This document shows positions 29,047 through 38,408 of a stretch of DNA of 64,000 bases, piece after piece (the first letter of the stretch is position 1; each line of letters begins with the position of its first letter). The stretch lies in NCBI GenBank assembly GCA_017449215.1, contig JAFSJY010000022.1:1-64000 (forward strand), in the 5' to 3' direction. Origin of the DNA: Acholeplasmatales bacterium (GTDB lineage: Bacteria > Bacillota_I > Bacilli_A > Acholeplasmatales > Anaeroplasmataceae). The position numbers and the translations under genes were made by a program. The notes under the pieces are model-generated. The model made no database searches, was not told the DNA's origin, and saw only the letters and a list, made by a program, of their open reading frames with translations.

Positions 29047-30132
29047 TTGAAAATAGTAGGATTGATTGTTGAATATAATCCATTACATAATGGCCATATT
29101 CATCATATAAATGAAGTAAAAGCTAGATCTAATGCTGATTTATTAGTGGCAGTTATGTCATCTTCTTTTACTATGCGTGGAGATTTATCATTATTTAATA
29201 AATTCGAAAAGACTAAACAGGCTCTAACATCTGGTATAGATCTAGTAATTGAATTACCTTTAGTATATTCAATTGAAAGAGCTGATATCTTTTCAGATAA
29301 TGCAGTTAAGATATTAAATTTATTAAATGTTAATGAAATCTGGATTGGTAGTGAAAATAATGATTTATCAATTTATGAGGATTATTATAAGAAAGAAAAT
29401 GAAATAGATAATAAAGAGGATTATTCTAATTCATATAAGAATAAATCTAATATTGATTTATTACCAAATGACTTATTAGGTTATTTTTATTTCAAATCAA
29501 TTAAAAATAATAATTTTAATATCGAGTTAAAAACAATTAAAAGAATTAATTCAAATTATTTAGATGAAAAGCCAAGTGATAAATTTATTACTTCTTCTTT
29601 ATCTATAAGAAATGATATTTCTTTATTAGATGAATATACACCCAAATATGTATCAGATAATAAAAACAATATATTAGATGAAAATAATTTATTTAAATAT
29701 TTAAAATATAGAATATTATCAACTGATATAAAAGAATTAAAGGACATCTTCTTTGTTGATGAAGGATTAGAAAATAAATTAGAAACAATAAAGAATTATC
29801 CTGACTTAAATTCATTTATTAATTCATTAGTATCAAAAAGATATACTAAAACAAGAATAAAAAGAATGCTAGTATATATTCTTCTTAATATTAAGAAAAA
29901 TGATATTAATGAAATATATAGTAATGATATAGATTTTATAAGAGTACTTGGATATAGTGATAATGGTAAAAATTATTTAAGTGAAATAAAAAAGAATTTA
30001 AATATTTATACTAATATTAAAGAAGGAATTAATAAAGCATTAGATATAGAATTAAAATCATCTAAAATATTAGATGCTATCTATAATAATGATTTATTTA
30101 AGTTAGAACAAAAGGGTCCAGTTAAAATTTAA
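29047..30132 (+). CDS. tmcAL: tRNA(Met) cytidine acetate ligase
   Basis: 361 residues if the TTG at 29047 is used, which gives the family-standard start MKIVGLIVEYNPLHNGH with an AGGTGAT site; a GTG 9 nt earlier overlaps that site. The HNGH nucleotidyltransferase motif, SSSFTMRGDLSLFNKFEKT and DLVIELPLVYS match TmcAL (YlbM), which acetylates C34 of elongator tRNA-Met using acetate and ATP. The C-terminal half is divergent and Asn/Lys-rich. A -10 TATAAT is at 29024-29029. Confidence 0.9.
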   Translation: MKIVGLIVEYNPLHNGHIHHINEVKARSNADLLVAVMSSSFTMRGDLSLFNKFEKTKQALTSGIDLVIELPLVYSIERADIFSDNAVKILNLLNVNEIWIGSENNDLSIYEDYYKKENEIDNKEDYSNSYKNKSNIDLLPNDLLGYFYFKSIKNNNFNIELKTIKRINSNYLDEKPSDKFITSSLSIRNDISLLDEYTPKYVSDNKNNILDENNLFKYLKYRILSTDIKELKDIFFVDEGLENKLETIKNYPDLNSFINSLVSKRYTKTRIKRMLVYILLNIKKNDINEIYSNDIDFIRVLGYSDNGKNYLSEIKKNLNIYTNIKEGINKALDIELKSSKILDAIYNNDLFKLEQKGPVKI

Positions 30133-30140
30133 GACGAAAT

Positions 30141-30173
30141 AAAAAACTTTAGAATCAAATCTAAAGTTTTTTT
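30141..30173. terminator. Bidirectional terminator between tmcAL and the lipoprotein gene
   Basis: AAAAAACTTTAG (30141-30152) and CTAAAGTTTTTTT (30161-30173) pair, with T runs on both strands. Confidence 0.9.
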
Positions 30174-30177
30174 AATC

Positions 30178-31548
30178 TTATAATTCTATCCAACAAGCAG
30201 GTCTTACACCATTATAAGTCCATTTAGTATCGGTATTTCCTTTCGTTCCATCTTCTTTTACTAATACAACAGATTTTGGAGTTGTTTTACTAAATGAACC
30301 TGGAGAACGCAATAGCCAAGAGCTTGTTTTTGAGCTTCCTGAATCTGTACTAACAAATAAATTCTGACATAATGCATAATCAGTACCTGTAGCTTTTATA
30401 ATTGGATTAATTTCTGAGTAAATGGCTAATTCTTGAACTGATAATAAGAAAATATTATCATTTGTATCATCACATGCATATGAATTAGTAGTATAACCAG
30501 TAGAATATGCATCATTCTTTACTTCTGTTTCTTCAATTTTAGCTTTTTGAATAGAATTAAATGAAGTATTATAGAAATTATTATTTAACCATAATCTTAT
30601 ACTAGATAATTCATAATTGTTGTCACATCCTGATTTACCATTATGTACAAATGAAGATCCCTCATCACTTGGATTAAACTCCTGAGCATCTAATATTGGA
30701 TTAGCAACAATTAATGCTTTACCATTTTCCTCAGATAATATATTCCATTCAATAGGCTCATATTTAAACCAATATTTTACGTATGTTGTGTAACCATATA
30801 GAGATTGACGTGTGTTAATATCATATGATGCTGCTAAGCAATTACTTGCTCTAAAATCAGTAAAATATACTCCTCTATAATCATATGTACCATTATCATC
30901 AATATCAATATCCTTATAATACATATAATCAGCTACCTTACCATATAGATAATATCTATAGCTAGTCCATGTATTATCAAATGAAATTGATGATAATCCA
31001 TTTTCAGCTGTAGCTTCTACCTTGGTCTGTGGATATGTACCAAAATATACCTTATTTTCTACTCTTTCAAAATTCTTCATTGGAATTTCAAATGTGACAT
31101 TCCTACTTTGCTTTGTAAATGCACTATTTGTAAAATTAGCAACAGTTTTACCAGTACCAGCCTTTAAAAATGTAGGTTCAGTTATTGCTTCTGTAGTTGA
31201 ATTAACTGTTTCTTCTAATACATGACTACTATCTCTTTTACAAACTGCACGAGCTGTACATGTTGAATCATCAGCTGCCCATGTATATGTAATTTCATAA
31301 TCATGATCTAGCTTAGCAATTTCTTCTGTTACCTTATCTCCACATACGGTACAAGTCTTTTCTCTAGAACCCTTTTCAGATTCAGTTGCCTCTTTAGTTG
31401 TTGTCCAATCACCATATGTATGTGTATGATCACTACCAGTATTTGTTTGTGAATCATTATTAGTATCAGTTTCTGAACCACATGATGCTAAAGCAAATCC
31501 CACTACACCTAAAGTGAAAATAGGTAATATAATTCTTTTAAGTTTCAT
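30178..31548 (-). CDS. Surface lipoprotein with a DUF6273-type C-terminal domain
   Basis: 456 residues. A lipoprotein signal peptide ends in the lipobox LASC with Cys23. A Ser/Thr/Asn-rich linker and a HTHTYGDW segment with a CTVCGD pair follow, a type of surface linker seen in many gut Bacillota. The C-terminal region (about 175-456) has IEWNILSEENGKALIVA, SSIRLWLNNNFYN, IFLLSVQELAIY, WLLRSPGS and a final GVRPACWIEL. These are hallmarks of DUF6273, which looks related to the formylglycine-generating-enzyme / C-type-lectin fold. The ligand is unknown. The gene is monocistronic, between two terminators. Confidence 0.8.
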   Translation of the reverse strand: MKLKRIILPIFTLGVVGFALASCGSETDTNNDSQTNTGSDHTHTYGDWTTTKEATESEKGSREKTCTVCGDKVTEEIAKLDHDYEITYTWAADDSTCTARAVCKRDSSHVLEETVNSTTEAITEPTFLKAGTGKTVANFTNSAFTKQSRNVTFEIPMKNFERVENKVYFGTYPQTKVEATAENGLSSISFDNTWTSYRYYLYGKVADYMYYKDIDIDDNGTYDYRGVYFTDFRASNCLAASYDINTRQSLYGYTTYVKYWFKYEPIEWNILSEENGKALIVANPILDAQEFNPSDEGSSFVHNGKSGCDNNYELSSIRLWLNNNFYNTSFNSIQKAKIEETEVKNDAYSTGYTTNSYACDDTNDNIFLLSVQELAIYSEINPIIKATGTDYALCQNLFVSTDSGSSKTSSWLLRSPGSFSKTTPKSVVLVKEDGTKGNTDTKWTYNGVRPACWIEL

Positions 31549-31604
31549 TTATTTATCCTTTCCCATTTTATTAATAGAATGTTTACTTCTTAAACCCGAA
31601 AATG

Positions 31605-31633
31605 ATTTTAACATTTATAAATATCATCTTCAA
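31605..31633 (-). promoter_or_regulatory. Promoter of the lipoprotein gene
   Basis: On the minus strand, -35 TTGAAG (31628-31633), a 17-bp spacer and -10 TAAAAT (31605-31610). Confidence 0.7.
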
Positions 31634-31669
31634 GTAAAATTGATACATTTGTTTCAATATAGAAAAAAA

Positions 31670-31700
31670 TAGACTTTAGAAACTCAATCTCTAAAGTCTA
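31670..31700 (-). terminator. Terminator of ddh
   Basis: TAGACTTTAGA (31670-31680) pairs with TCTAAAGTCTA (31690-31700), followed on the minus strand by a T7 run. The stem resembles the terminator at 30141-30173 on the other side of the lipoprotein gene. Confidence 0.88.
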
Positions 31701-31712
31701 CTTAATATCATA

Positions 31713-32687
31713 TTATAATGTATGCTTTAATAATTCTTCATAAGAGCACTTTGCAATGTCTCTTGGTGCGAAATCAAATACTGTTCTAGCACCACATTCA
31801 CCACGCTTTGCAGCACGGTAAGCAGCTCTTGCATAAGCAATAATTACAGAACCTGTGAATTCTGGATTTGAATCTAGCTTTAAGCTATATTCAATAACAT
31901 GCTTAACACCATCAGATGTTTCACCAGTTCTAATTACAAATCCACCATGAGGTAATCCCTTATGGTTCTTATCTAATTCCTCTTGAGAAATGAAATTAAC
32001 TGTTGTGTCATAATCACTGAAGTAATCTGGCATAGACTTAATTTCCTTTTCAATTCTATCATAATCCTTTGGATCAGCTACAACATAGCATAAACGAGTA
32101 TGCTTCTCTCTTGTAGTCAATTCTGGATTCTTACCACTTCTAACTGCATCTAATGCAGATTGAACTGGGCAAGTATATTGTCTTGCGTCCTTAACACCCT
32201 TAATTCTTCTAATTGCGTCTGAATGTCCTTGAGATACACCTTTACCCCAGAATGTATAATCATTTCCATCAGGTAAGATAGCATTCATAATTGCTCTATT
32301 TAAAGAGAACATACCTGGGTCCCAACCCATAGAGATAACACCGATGTGCTTTGTTTCAAATGCATTCTTTTCAACATTTGCGAAATGCTCAGCAACATGA
32401 GCGTGAGTATCAAATGAATCAATTACATTGAAGTTCTTTACTAATTCAGGAGTTTGAACAGGTAAATCAGTTCTTGAGCCTCCACCAATTACTAATACAT
32501 CAATTTCATCCTTAAACTTTAATACATCCTCAGACTTAGCTACCTTTACATTAGGTGTATTAACCTTAACTGTATTTGGATCTCTTCTTGTGAATACTGC
32601 GACTAATTGCATATCGTCATTTTTCTTAATTGCAGCTTCAACACCACGAGATAAATTACCATATCCATAAATACCAATTCTAATCAT
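31713..32687 (-). CDS. ddh: meso-Diaminopimelate dehydrogenase
   Basis: 324 residues, the normal length. It has an N-terminal NADPH Rossmann motif (IGIYGYGNLSRGVEAAI) and the substrate-domain segments SMGWDPGMFSLNRAIM and GKGVSQGHSDAIRRIKGV that typify Ddh. The enzyme aminates tetrahydrodipicolinate to meso-DAP in one step, giving a one-enzyme, ammonia-using route to the peptidoglycan amino acid. It is monocistronic with its own promoter and terminator. Confidence 0.95.
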   Translation of the reverse strand: MIRIGIYGYGNLSRGVEAAIKKNDDMQLVAVFTRRDPNTVKVNTPNVKVAKSEDVLKFKDEIDVLVIGGGSRTDLPVQTPELVKNFNVIDSFDTHAHVAEHFANVEKNAFETKHIGVISMGWDPGMFSLNRAIMNAILPDGNDYTFWGKGVSQGHSDAIRRIKGVKDARQYTCPVQSALDAVRSGKNPELTTREKHTRLCYVVADPKDYDRIEKEIKSMPDYFSDYDTTVNFISQEELDKNHKGLPHGGFVIRTGETSDGVKHVIEYSLKLDSNPEFTGSVIIAYARAAYRAAKRGECGARTVFDFAPRDIAKCSYEELLKHTL

Positions 32688-32719
32688 TTCAAAAATCCTC
32701 CAATTTCAATACAATACAA

Positions 32720-32748
32720 ATTTTATTACACAAATTCGCGTTTGTAAA
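32720..32748 (-). promoter_or_regulatory. Promoter of ddh
   Basis: On the minus strand, -35 TTTACA (32743-32748), a 17-bp spacer and -10 TAAAAT (32720-32725). The spacer contains CGCGAATTTG. Confidence 0.7.
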
Positions 32749-32765
32749 GTATTTTATTCGACAAA

Positions 32766-33188
32766 TTAGCCTATTTTACAAAATTTTGTTAGAAAGTCGT
32801 TGATTTCATCGATCTTATTCAATAAATTAGTTAGTTTTTCCTTACTAAGTGGATATTCTTTCTTTACTATCCTCTTCTTTTTAGATAATCTCATCTTACC
32901 TAAGGATGCCTCAGTTTTGATTTCTAAAAGCTCAATAGACATTAAAGTTACATCTCTTAGCTTTTTAGCAAATTCAAGCTTATCCTCTACTATTGCATAA
33001 AATTTTTCAAATGTATTAAAGGAATTTAATAATGTATTAGCTAAATTAGCCATATTATATTCTTTACCATAATTAATAGTATATTCATTATATAAAAGAC
33101 CTATCTTATTCTTATTCTCATGATATTCATTCATGATAATATTAATTTCATCGACAGTCTTTTCAACCTCTGTAATATCCTTTTCCAT
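32766..33188 (-). CDS. Small helical protein downstream of the SNF2 gene, unknown
   Basis: 140 residues, charged and mostly helical, with heptad-like Leu/Ile spacing at both ends (MEKDITEVEKTVDEINIIM and LTNLLNKIDEINDFL) and a basic patch KMRLSKKKRIVKKEY near 105-119. There is no signal peptide, membrane segment or enzyme motif. The ATG lies 1 nt past the SNF2 ATPase stop, so it is translationally coupled and a likely partner of that protein. I do not recognise a family. Confidence 0.75.
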   Translation of the reverse strand: MEKDITEVEKTVDEINIIMNEYHENKNKIGLLYNEYTINYGKEYNMANLANTLLNSFNTFEKFYAIVEDKLEFAKKLRDVTLMSIELLEIKTEASLGKMRLSKKKRIVKKEYPLSKEKLTNLLNKIDEINDFLTKFCKIG

Positions 33189-33189
33189 A

Positions 33190-36100
33190 TTAGCTTAAAA
33201 TGAACTTCAAATCATCTAAAGTAAATCCAGTTATAGATTTATCATTATCAGAAATAATATCCTCAATAACCTTCTTCTTAATATTTTGAAGCTCTATTAC
33301 CCTTTCTTCAATAGATTCTGATGCCACAAGCTTAATAACCTCGACATTTCTAGTTTGACCAATTCTATGTGCTCTATCAGATGCTTGATTTTCTGCACTT
33401 ACATTCCACCAAGGATCTAGATGAATTACAGTATCGGCTCCAACTAAATTTAAGCCTGTACCTCCTGCCTTAAGTGATATTAAATAAACCTTAATATCAT
33501 CATTTTTATTAAATTCATCTGTTTCAAGCTTTCTTTGCTCAAGCTTAGTGTCACCAGTAAGCATGAAATATTTAATATCTAATTCCTTTAATAAATCAGC
33601 TATTAAATTTAAGCCACCTACAAATGATGAGAATATTAATATTTTATGACCATCATTTATATATGAAGGAATTAATTCCCTTAAATAATCAAGCTTACCT
33701 GAATCAGGCGCGCATTCCTCTATAAATAATTTAGGAGCGACACAAATCTGTCTTAATCTAGTTAGATAAGCAAGCACCTCAATGCTAGAGCCTGAATCTA
33801 GCTTAGTTTTAGCATCATTGATATGAGCATCATAAATCTTTCTTTGATTCTTGCTCATATCACAAGATACAATTCTTTCATATTTTTCAGGTAAATCCTT
33901 TAATACCTCTTCCTTTGTTCTTCTTAATATAAAAGGAGCTACCTTCTTTTTAATAATTTCATTAAATGCTTCATTATTTAAATATCTTGCCTTAAATATA
34001 TTTAAATCCTGTAAATAGCCTGGCATAACAAAATCAAAAATACTCCATAAATCAATTATGTTATTTTCAATAGGTGTACCAGTTAGGGCAAATCTATGAT
34101 TTGCATCTATAGATTTAACAGCGACACTCTTTAAGGCAGTAACATTCTTAATGTTTTGGGCCTCATCTAATATTAAATAATTGAAATTAATATTTTGATA
34201 TAATTCAATATCATTTCTTAAAGAATCATAGGCAGTAATATAAATAACCTTTTTTTCAGGATTAATACCTAAAATTCTATTTTTTCTAATATCAGAATTA
34301 CCATAAATCATTCTAACATCAGTTTCACCATCAAACTTTTCAAACTCAGTATACCAGTTAAATAATAAGCTCTTTGGACATACAATTAATGAAGGTAATT
34401 CATTCATATCTGCTTTAATAGATGTAATAACCTCTAATGTCTTACCTAAACCCATATCATCAGCTAAAATACCACCCATATGATATTTAGATAATATAGA
34501 TATCCATTTATAGGCTTCCTTTTGATATTTTCTTAATCTAGTACCCTCACTTAAATTAGGTAGCTTAATATCTAATGATTTAAAATTCTTAATATCTAAT
34601 ACCATCTTAGAAATATAATCATCTATACTACAATTATCTAAATAAGCATATGCCTTTAAGGCATCATATGTTTCTATTCTTTGCTTCTTATATAGATTTT
34701 TAATATCTAATCTTAAATCATCTACTGCCTCATAGAATTCATTAGATTCATTATCATTTAAATCAATGATTCTATCATTATCTAATAAGACAAAGTTTTT
34801 CTTTTGTCTTATTGCCTTCATAATTAAGGTAAGCTCATCCTCTGAATATTCAGATTCCTCTAAAAATGCCTCCATTATATTATTCTCATATTGAATCCTA
34901 ATAGATGGAGTAACAAGCTTAGCTACAGTCTTATTTTGAATAGTATCAGATAAATATACATCACAAATTCTTCTTAATTCAGAAAAATCTAAATTGAAGA
35001 ATTGTAATATTAATCTTTGATCTATTAATTCATTTAATTCAACAAAGCCTAAGTCTGTTAAATAATTAGTATATCTAATAAATTTAGCCTTATCAGATGA
35101 ATTCATAAATGTATCAGATGTTAATAAGGCATCCTTTTTATATACCTTAGTATCACAAGTAATCTTCCCATTTTGATAATCAAAATAAGCTTCTATTCTA
35201 ATTAAATTATCTAAATATTCATTTCTAATAACATCAGGTACATTTATATAATCAATAAAATTAGGATAAATATCATCCATAAATTCCTTCTTTACAATTG
35301 ATAAATCCATATTGTTATTATCACCCGCAAAGCTAATTAAATCCTTACAATTATCATTAGATAATATTTTATCAATTATATGATTATTATTATCTATATA
35401 ATATAAATCCTTTAATTCTAATAAGTTATCCTTATCAATATTAGATTTTAAAATATAATTATCATCAATAGAAATATCTGGCTTTATTTCATCTAATCTA
35501 ACTAAATAATCATTACCATTATAATTAATATTTTTACCCTTTAATAAATTTAGGATAGCCTCAAATGCCTTCTTAGGTAATAATAATCTTCTATTATTAG
35601 AAATATCATAATCATCATATGGTAATGATAATAAATAATTTAATACATCCTTTTCATTATCATTAAAATTATCAATATTATGATTAAATTCTAATTCCTT
35701 ACCATATTGAAAATATGAATTATTATCAATATATAATAAGAATTCCTTGATATTTTTAACTATATAGTATTTATTAATACCAACTCTTAATCCCATTTCA
35801 AATGATGTTTTATAATTTCTATATGAAACTACCTTATTAAATTCATATTCAATAGATACCTTATTAACTAGAGATTTTATATTCTTATTTAAGATAGATT
35901 TAAAATCTCTAATTTTATTTAAATATTCCTTCTTCTTTACTCTTTCCTGAATAGTTCTAATCTCTTCATATTTAGAATTATATTCTTCTTCAAAATTAGG
36001 ATAATTTTCTTTAACAAATTGATAAATCTCATTTTCATATTTATCTAAAAATTGCTTATCATATCTAGATGAAAAAGTAAAATTACCATCATAATTTAAT

Positions 36101-37527
36101 GTTAAAACAATCATATTACGCAAGTATACTGTGATAGTTACTCTTACTTTACCTGTTTGTTGGTCATTAAATATTTTTACCTTATAATCATAATATCTAA
36201 AAAAGGCATAAGGATTAAATACAGTAAAATTTACTTTATTTCTATCTAATAAATAAGCTATATAAATAGATTCTTTATCCTTAGACATCAATTCTAATAT
36301 TTTATTCTTATCAAATTTAGTACCTAAATCATAATATATCAAAATTACTTCAAATAATCTTTTAGGATCTATATCATAATAAACATAATAGTTATTAATC
36401 AATAATTTCAAAGCATCTCTTGTTTCACCTAAACAACTTATGTAATCTAATTGCTTAGCATAAGGTAATAGACTAAAATCATCTAAATTTAAAAATGTCG
36501 GTTGATATTTTTCTATTATGTATATTTTTAAATCAGTGTCTACTCTTTCATACATATTTTTTTTAACTAAATCAAAAGACCAATAATTAGACATGTAACT
36601 AGAATATACAGAATCAATTAGTTTTTTATCTATTGTTATTTTATCTAATAAAAATTCAGAATATATATCTATATCTCTTGATGAGTTCATAGTCAAAGAA
36701 AACAATTTATTATATTTTTGATTGGCTATATAAGATATTATTCTTGACTGAAAACAATCTGTTTTTTTAAGATATTTATCATCATTTATTTCATAATAAA
36801 TATGCTCATCATTTTTTAATCGTCTTAATATAGAATTAATTCTTGGATAATTAAATAAAATATCATCAAAAATAATATGTGTATGCATATTAAAAAATAT
36901 CATTGAAACAATGATTTGTAATTTATTATTATCAGCTATTCTTTCTATATTATCTAATTCATTTTTTAAATCTAGGATATCACATTCAGTTAAATAATAG
37001 CTAAAGTTATCTAATATATTTAAATTATTTCTAGTATTTAATCTAGATTTAATTTCATCTACATATTCCTTTAATGATGAGCTTCTATTATCAATAGGCT
37101 TTAGCTTATTTAATCTATTAGATAATTCTATTAATGTCGCGGCAACATGCTTACAATTAGCAGTTTGAACAGGGCATGTACAATTACTTCTAAAGCCCTT
37201 TTGACTAAATGTAACTGTGACACGATATTTTTGAAGCTGTGAGCCATTTACAGTTGCCGATAAATTAGAATCCATAATAGCTATTTTTTCTATTCTATTT
37301 TGATCTAATATATTCTCAGCTCTTTCAATTGATATTTCTGGTAGCATATCATAAAAATCACCAGATTTAATTATATTAATAGCATTATCTGATATCTTAG
37401 TTAAATCATAAAAATTTTCTTCTATCTCTTCACCATTTTCATATAAAACAGTAGCGGTGTCTAAAACCATTTTTTTAATTATTCCAATTCCATTTATAAG
37501 GGAAAATACAAAATCATTTTCTTTCAT
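33190..37527 (-). CDS. SWIM zinc finger / SNF2-family DEAD-like ATPase
   Basis: 1445 residues from ATG 37527, with a GGAGGTG site; the TTG 15 nt upstream overlaps that site. An N-terminal SWIM finger has C116, C118, C125 and H127 (CxCx6CxH). A long middle region of about 850 residues, presumably the SNF2-associated domain, follows. The RecA-like motor lies in the last ~440 residues: ADDMGLGKT (Walker A), LILDEAQN (Walker B), ALTGTPIENN, and the C-terminal ASDRAHRIGQ arginine-finger motif. Bacterial SWIM-SNF2 proteins translocate on double-stranded DNA, and most are uncharacterised. It is flanked by the NYN-LOTUS gene upstream and a small coupled helical gene downstream. Confidence 0.92.
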   Translation of the reverse strand: MKENDFVFSLINGIGIIKKMVLDTATVLYENGEEIEENFYDLTKISDNAINIIKSGDFYDMLPEISIERAENILDQNRIEKIAIMDSNLSATVNGSQLQKYRVTVTFSQKGFRSNCTCPVQTANCKHVAATLIELSNRLNKLKPIDNRSSSLKEYVDEIKSRLNTRNNLNILDNFSYYLTECDILDLKNELDNIERIADNNKLQIIVSMIFFNMHTHIIFDDILFNYPRINSILRRLKNDEHIYYEINDDKYLKKTDCFQSRIISYIANQKYNKLFSLTMNSSRDIDIYSEFLLDKITIDKKLIDSVYSSYMSNYWSFDLVKKNMYERVDTDLKIYIIEKYQPTFLNLDDFSLLPYAKQLDYISCLGETRDALKLLINNYYVYYDIDPKRLFEVILIYYDLGTKFDKNKILELMSKDKESIYIAYLLDRNKVNFTVFNPYAFFRYYDYKVKIFNDQQTGKVRVTITVYLRNMIVLTLNYDGNFTFSSRYDKQFLDKYENEIYQFVKENYPNFEEEYNSKYEEIRTIQERVKKKEYLNKIRDFKSILNKNIKSLVNKVSIEYEFNKVVSYRNYKTSFEMGLRVGINKYYIVKNIKEFLLYIDNNSYFQYGKELEFNHNIDNFNDNEKDVLNYLLSLPYDDYDISNNRRLLLPKKAFEAILNLLKGKNINYNGNDYLVRLDEIKPDISIDDNYILKSNIDKDNLLELKDLYYIDNNNHIIDKILSNDNCKDLISFAGDNNNMDLSIVKKEFMDDIYPNFIDYINVPDVIRNEYLDNLIRIEAYFDYQNGKITCDTKVYKKDALLTSDTFMNSSDKAKFIRYTNYLTDLGFVELNELIDQRLILQFFNLDFSELRRICDVYLSDTIQNKTVAKLVTPSIRIQYENNIMEAFLEESEYSEDELTLIMKAIRQKKNFVLLDNDRIIDLNDNESNEFYEAVDDLRLDIKNLYKKQRIETYDALKAYAYLDNCSIDDYISKMVLDIKNFKSLDIKLPNLSEGTRLRKYQKEAYKWISILSKYHMGGILADDMGLGKTLEVITSIKADMNELPSLIVCPKSLLFNWYTEFEKFDGETDVRMIYGNSDIRKNRILGINPEKKVIYITAYDSLRNDIELYQNINFNYLILDEAQNIKNVTALKSVAVKSIDANHRFALTGTPIENNIIDLWSIFDFVMPGYLQDLNIFKARYLNNEAFNEIIKKKVAPFILRRTKEEVLKDLPEKYERIVSCDMSKNQRKIYDAHINDAKTKLDSGSSIEVLAYLTRLRQICVAPKLFIEECAPDSGKLDYLRELIPSYINDGHKILIFSSFVGGLNLIADLLKELDIKYFMLTGDTKLEQRKLETDEFNKNDDIKVYLISLKAGGTGLNLVGADTVIHLDPWWNVSAENQASDRAHRIGQTRNVEVIKLVASESIEERVIELQNIKKKVIEDIISDNDKSITGFTLDDLKFILS

Positions 37528-37554
37528 TTCAGGCACCTCCAAACATTTTATATT

Positions 37555-38403
37555 TTAAAATGGTAAATCATCATCGTCATCTAATTCTTCTCTAAATACT
37601 TCAACAAATTCATTCCCAAAATACTCATTTTCTTTTTTTGCTTTCTTCTTAGTTGAAGACTTTGCTTTTTTCTTTTTAGGCTCATTCTTGGCTTCAACTT
37701 TAGGTTGTGGCTTTGTTGGCTTAACATTAGAATCCCTAACAGCCAAGAAATAAGTATTCTTAATACCCTCAGATATATCTAATTCCTTAAATTCATTCTT
37801 GAAAAAATCAATTGATTTATTATATCCATAGCTTCTAACATCGAAGTCTGGATATGTTTTAATTAATGATTCACATACTAATGACATTTGACATCTTCCG
37901 TTATTAGCATCTAATACCTGGAGAGTAAATTTTTTAACTTTTTCTAAAGGTAAAGAACTACTCTTCTTTTCACTAGTTTTAGTAAATAGGTTTTCAATAT
38001 AAATAAATTTTGTACAAGAGGCTCTATAGGATTCAGGTGAATTAGACTTACCAATACCTATAACCTCTTTTCCCATACTTCTCCATTCACGACAAAGTGG
38101 AGTATAGTCTGAATCTGAGGCAACAATGATAATTCCATCTATATATGGTTTTTCATATAATATCTTCATTCCCTCAATAACAAGTGATATATCTAATGAA
38201 TTTTTACCATTAGTAAAATTCATAGTTTGCACACAGCTTATAGCGTGCTTTTGACATAATGAAATCCAAGGCTTAGTTTGGAATGTAGTAAAATCTCCAA
38301 TTAATAATCTAATTGGAGTATCACCATATTTTGAAATTTCTTGGAATATTTCATCTAATGCAGGCTTTGCATTTTCAGAATCTATTAATAATGCATATTT
38401 CAT
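37555..38403 (-). CDS. NYN (LabA-like) nuclease domain + OST-HTH/LOTUS protein with SSB-like C-terminal tip
   Basis: 282 residues in four parts. (1) NYN/PIN-like nuclease domain, about 1-140, with acidic active-site residues D8 and E10 (LLIDSEN), D71 (LDISLVIEGM) and D97/D99 (ASDSD). (2) An OST-HTH/LOTUS winged helix, about 150-215. (3) A Lys-rich, probably disordered linker, about 225-265. (4) A C-terminus ending EELDDDDDLPF. The last residues match the acidic tip of bacterial single-stranded DNA-binding protein (DDDIPF/DDDLPF), the docking peptide for RecO, RecQ, PriA and others. NYN-LOTUS proteins act on RNA; the SSB-like tip suggests recruitment to replication or repair machinery. It lies 5 nt after the pseudouridine synthase and 27 nt before the SNF2 gene. 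Confidence 0.9.
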   Translation of the reverse strand: MKYALLIDSENAKPALDEIFQEISKYGDTPIRLLIGDFTTFQTKPWISLCQKHAISCVQTMNFTNGKNSLDISLVIEGMKILYEKPYIDGIIIVASDSDYTPLCREWRSMGKEVIGIGKSNSPESYRASCTKFIYIENLFTKTSEKKSSSLPLEKVKKFTLQVLDANNGRCQMSLVCESLIKTYPDFDVRSYGYNKSIDFFKNEFKELDISEGIKNTYFLAVRDSNVKPTKPQPKVEAKNEPKKKKAKSSTKKKAKKENEYFGNEFVEVFREELDDDDDLPF

Positions 38404-38408
38404 TTTAT

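Noticed and set aside
30178-31548. Diversity-generating retroelement target (lectin-like C-terminal domain)
   Set aside because: No reverse transcriptase, template repeat or accessory gene in the window, and no repeat of the 3' end of the gene.
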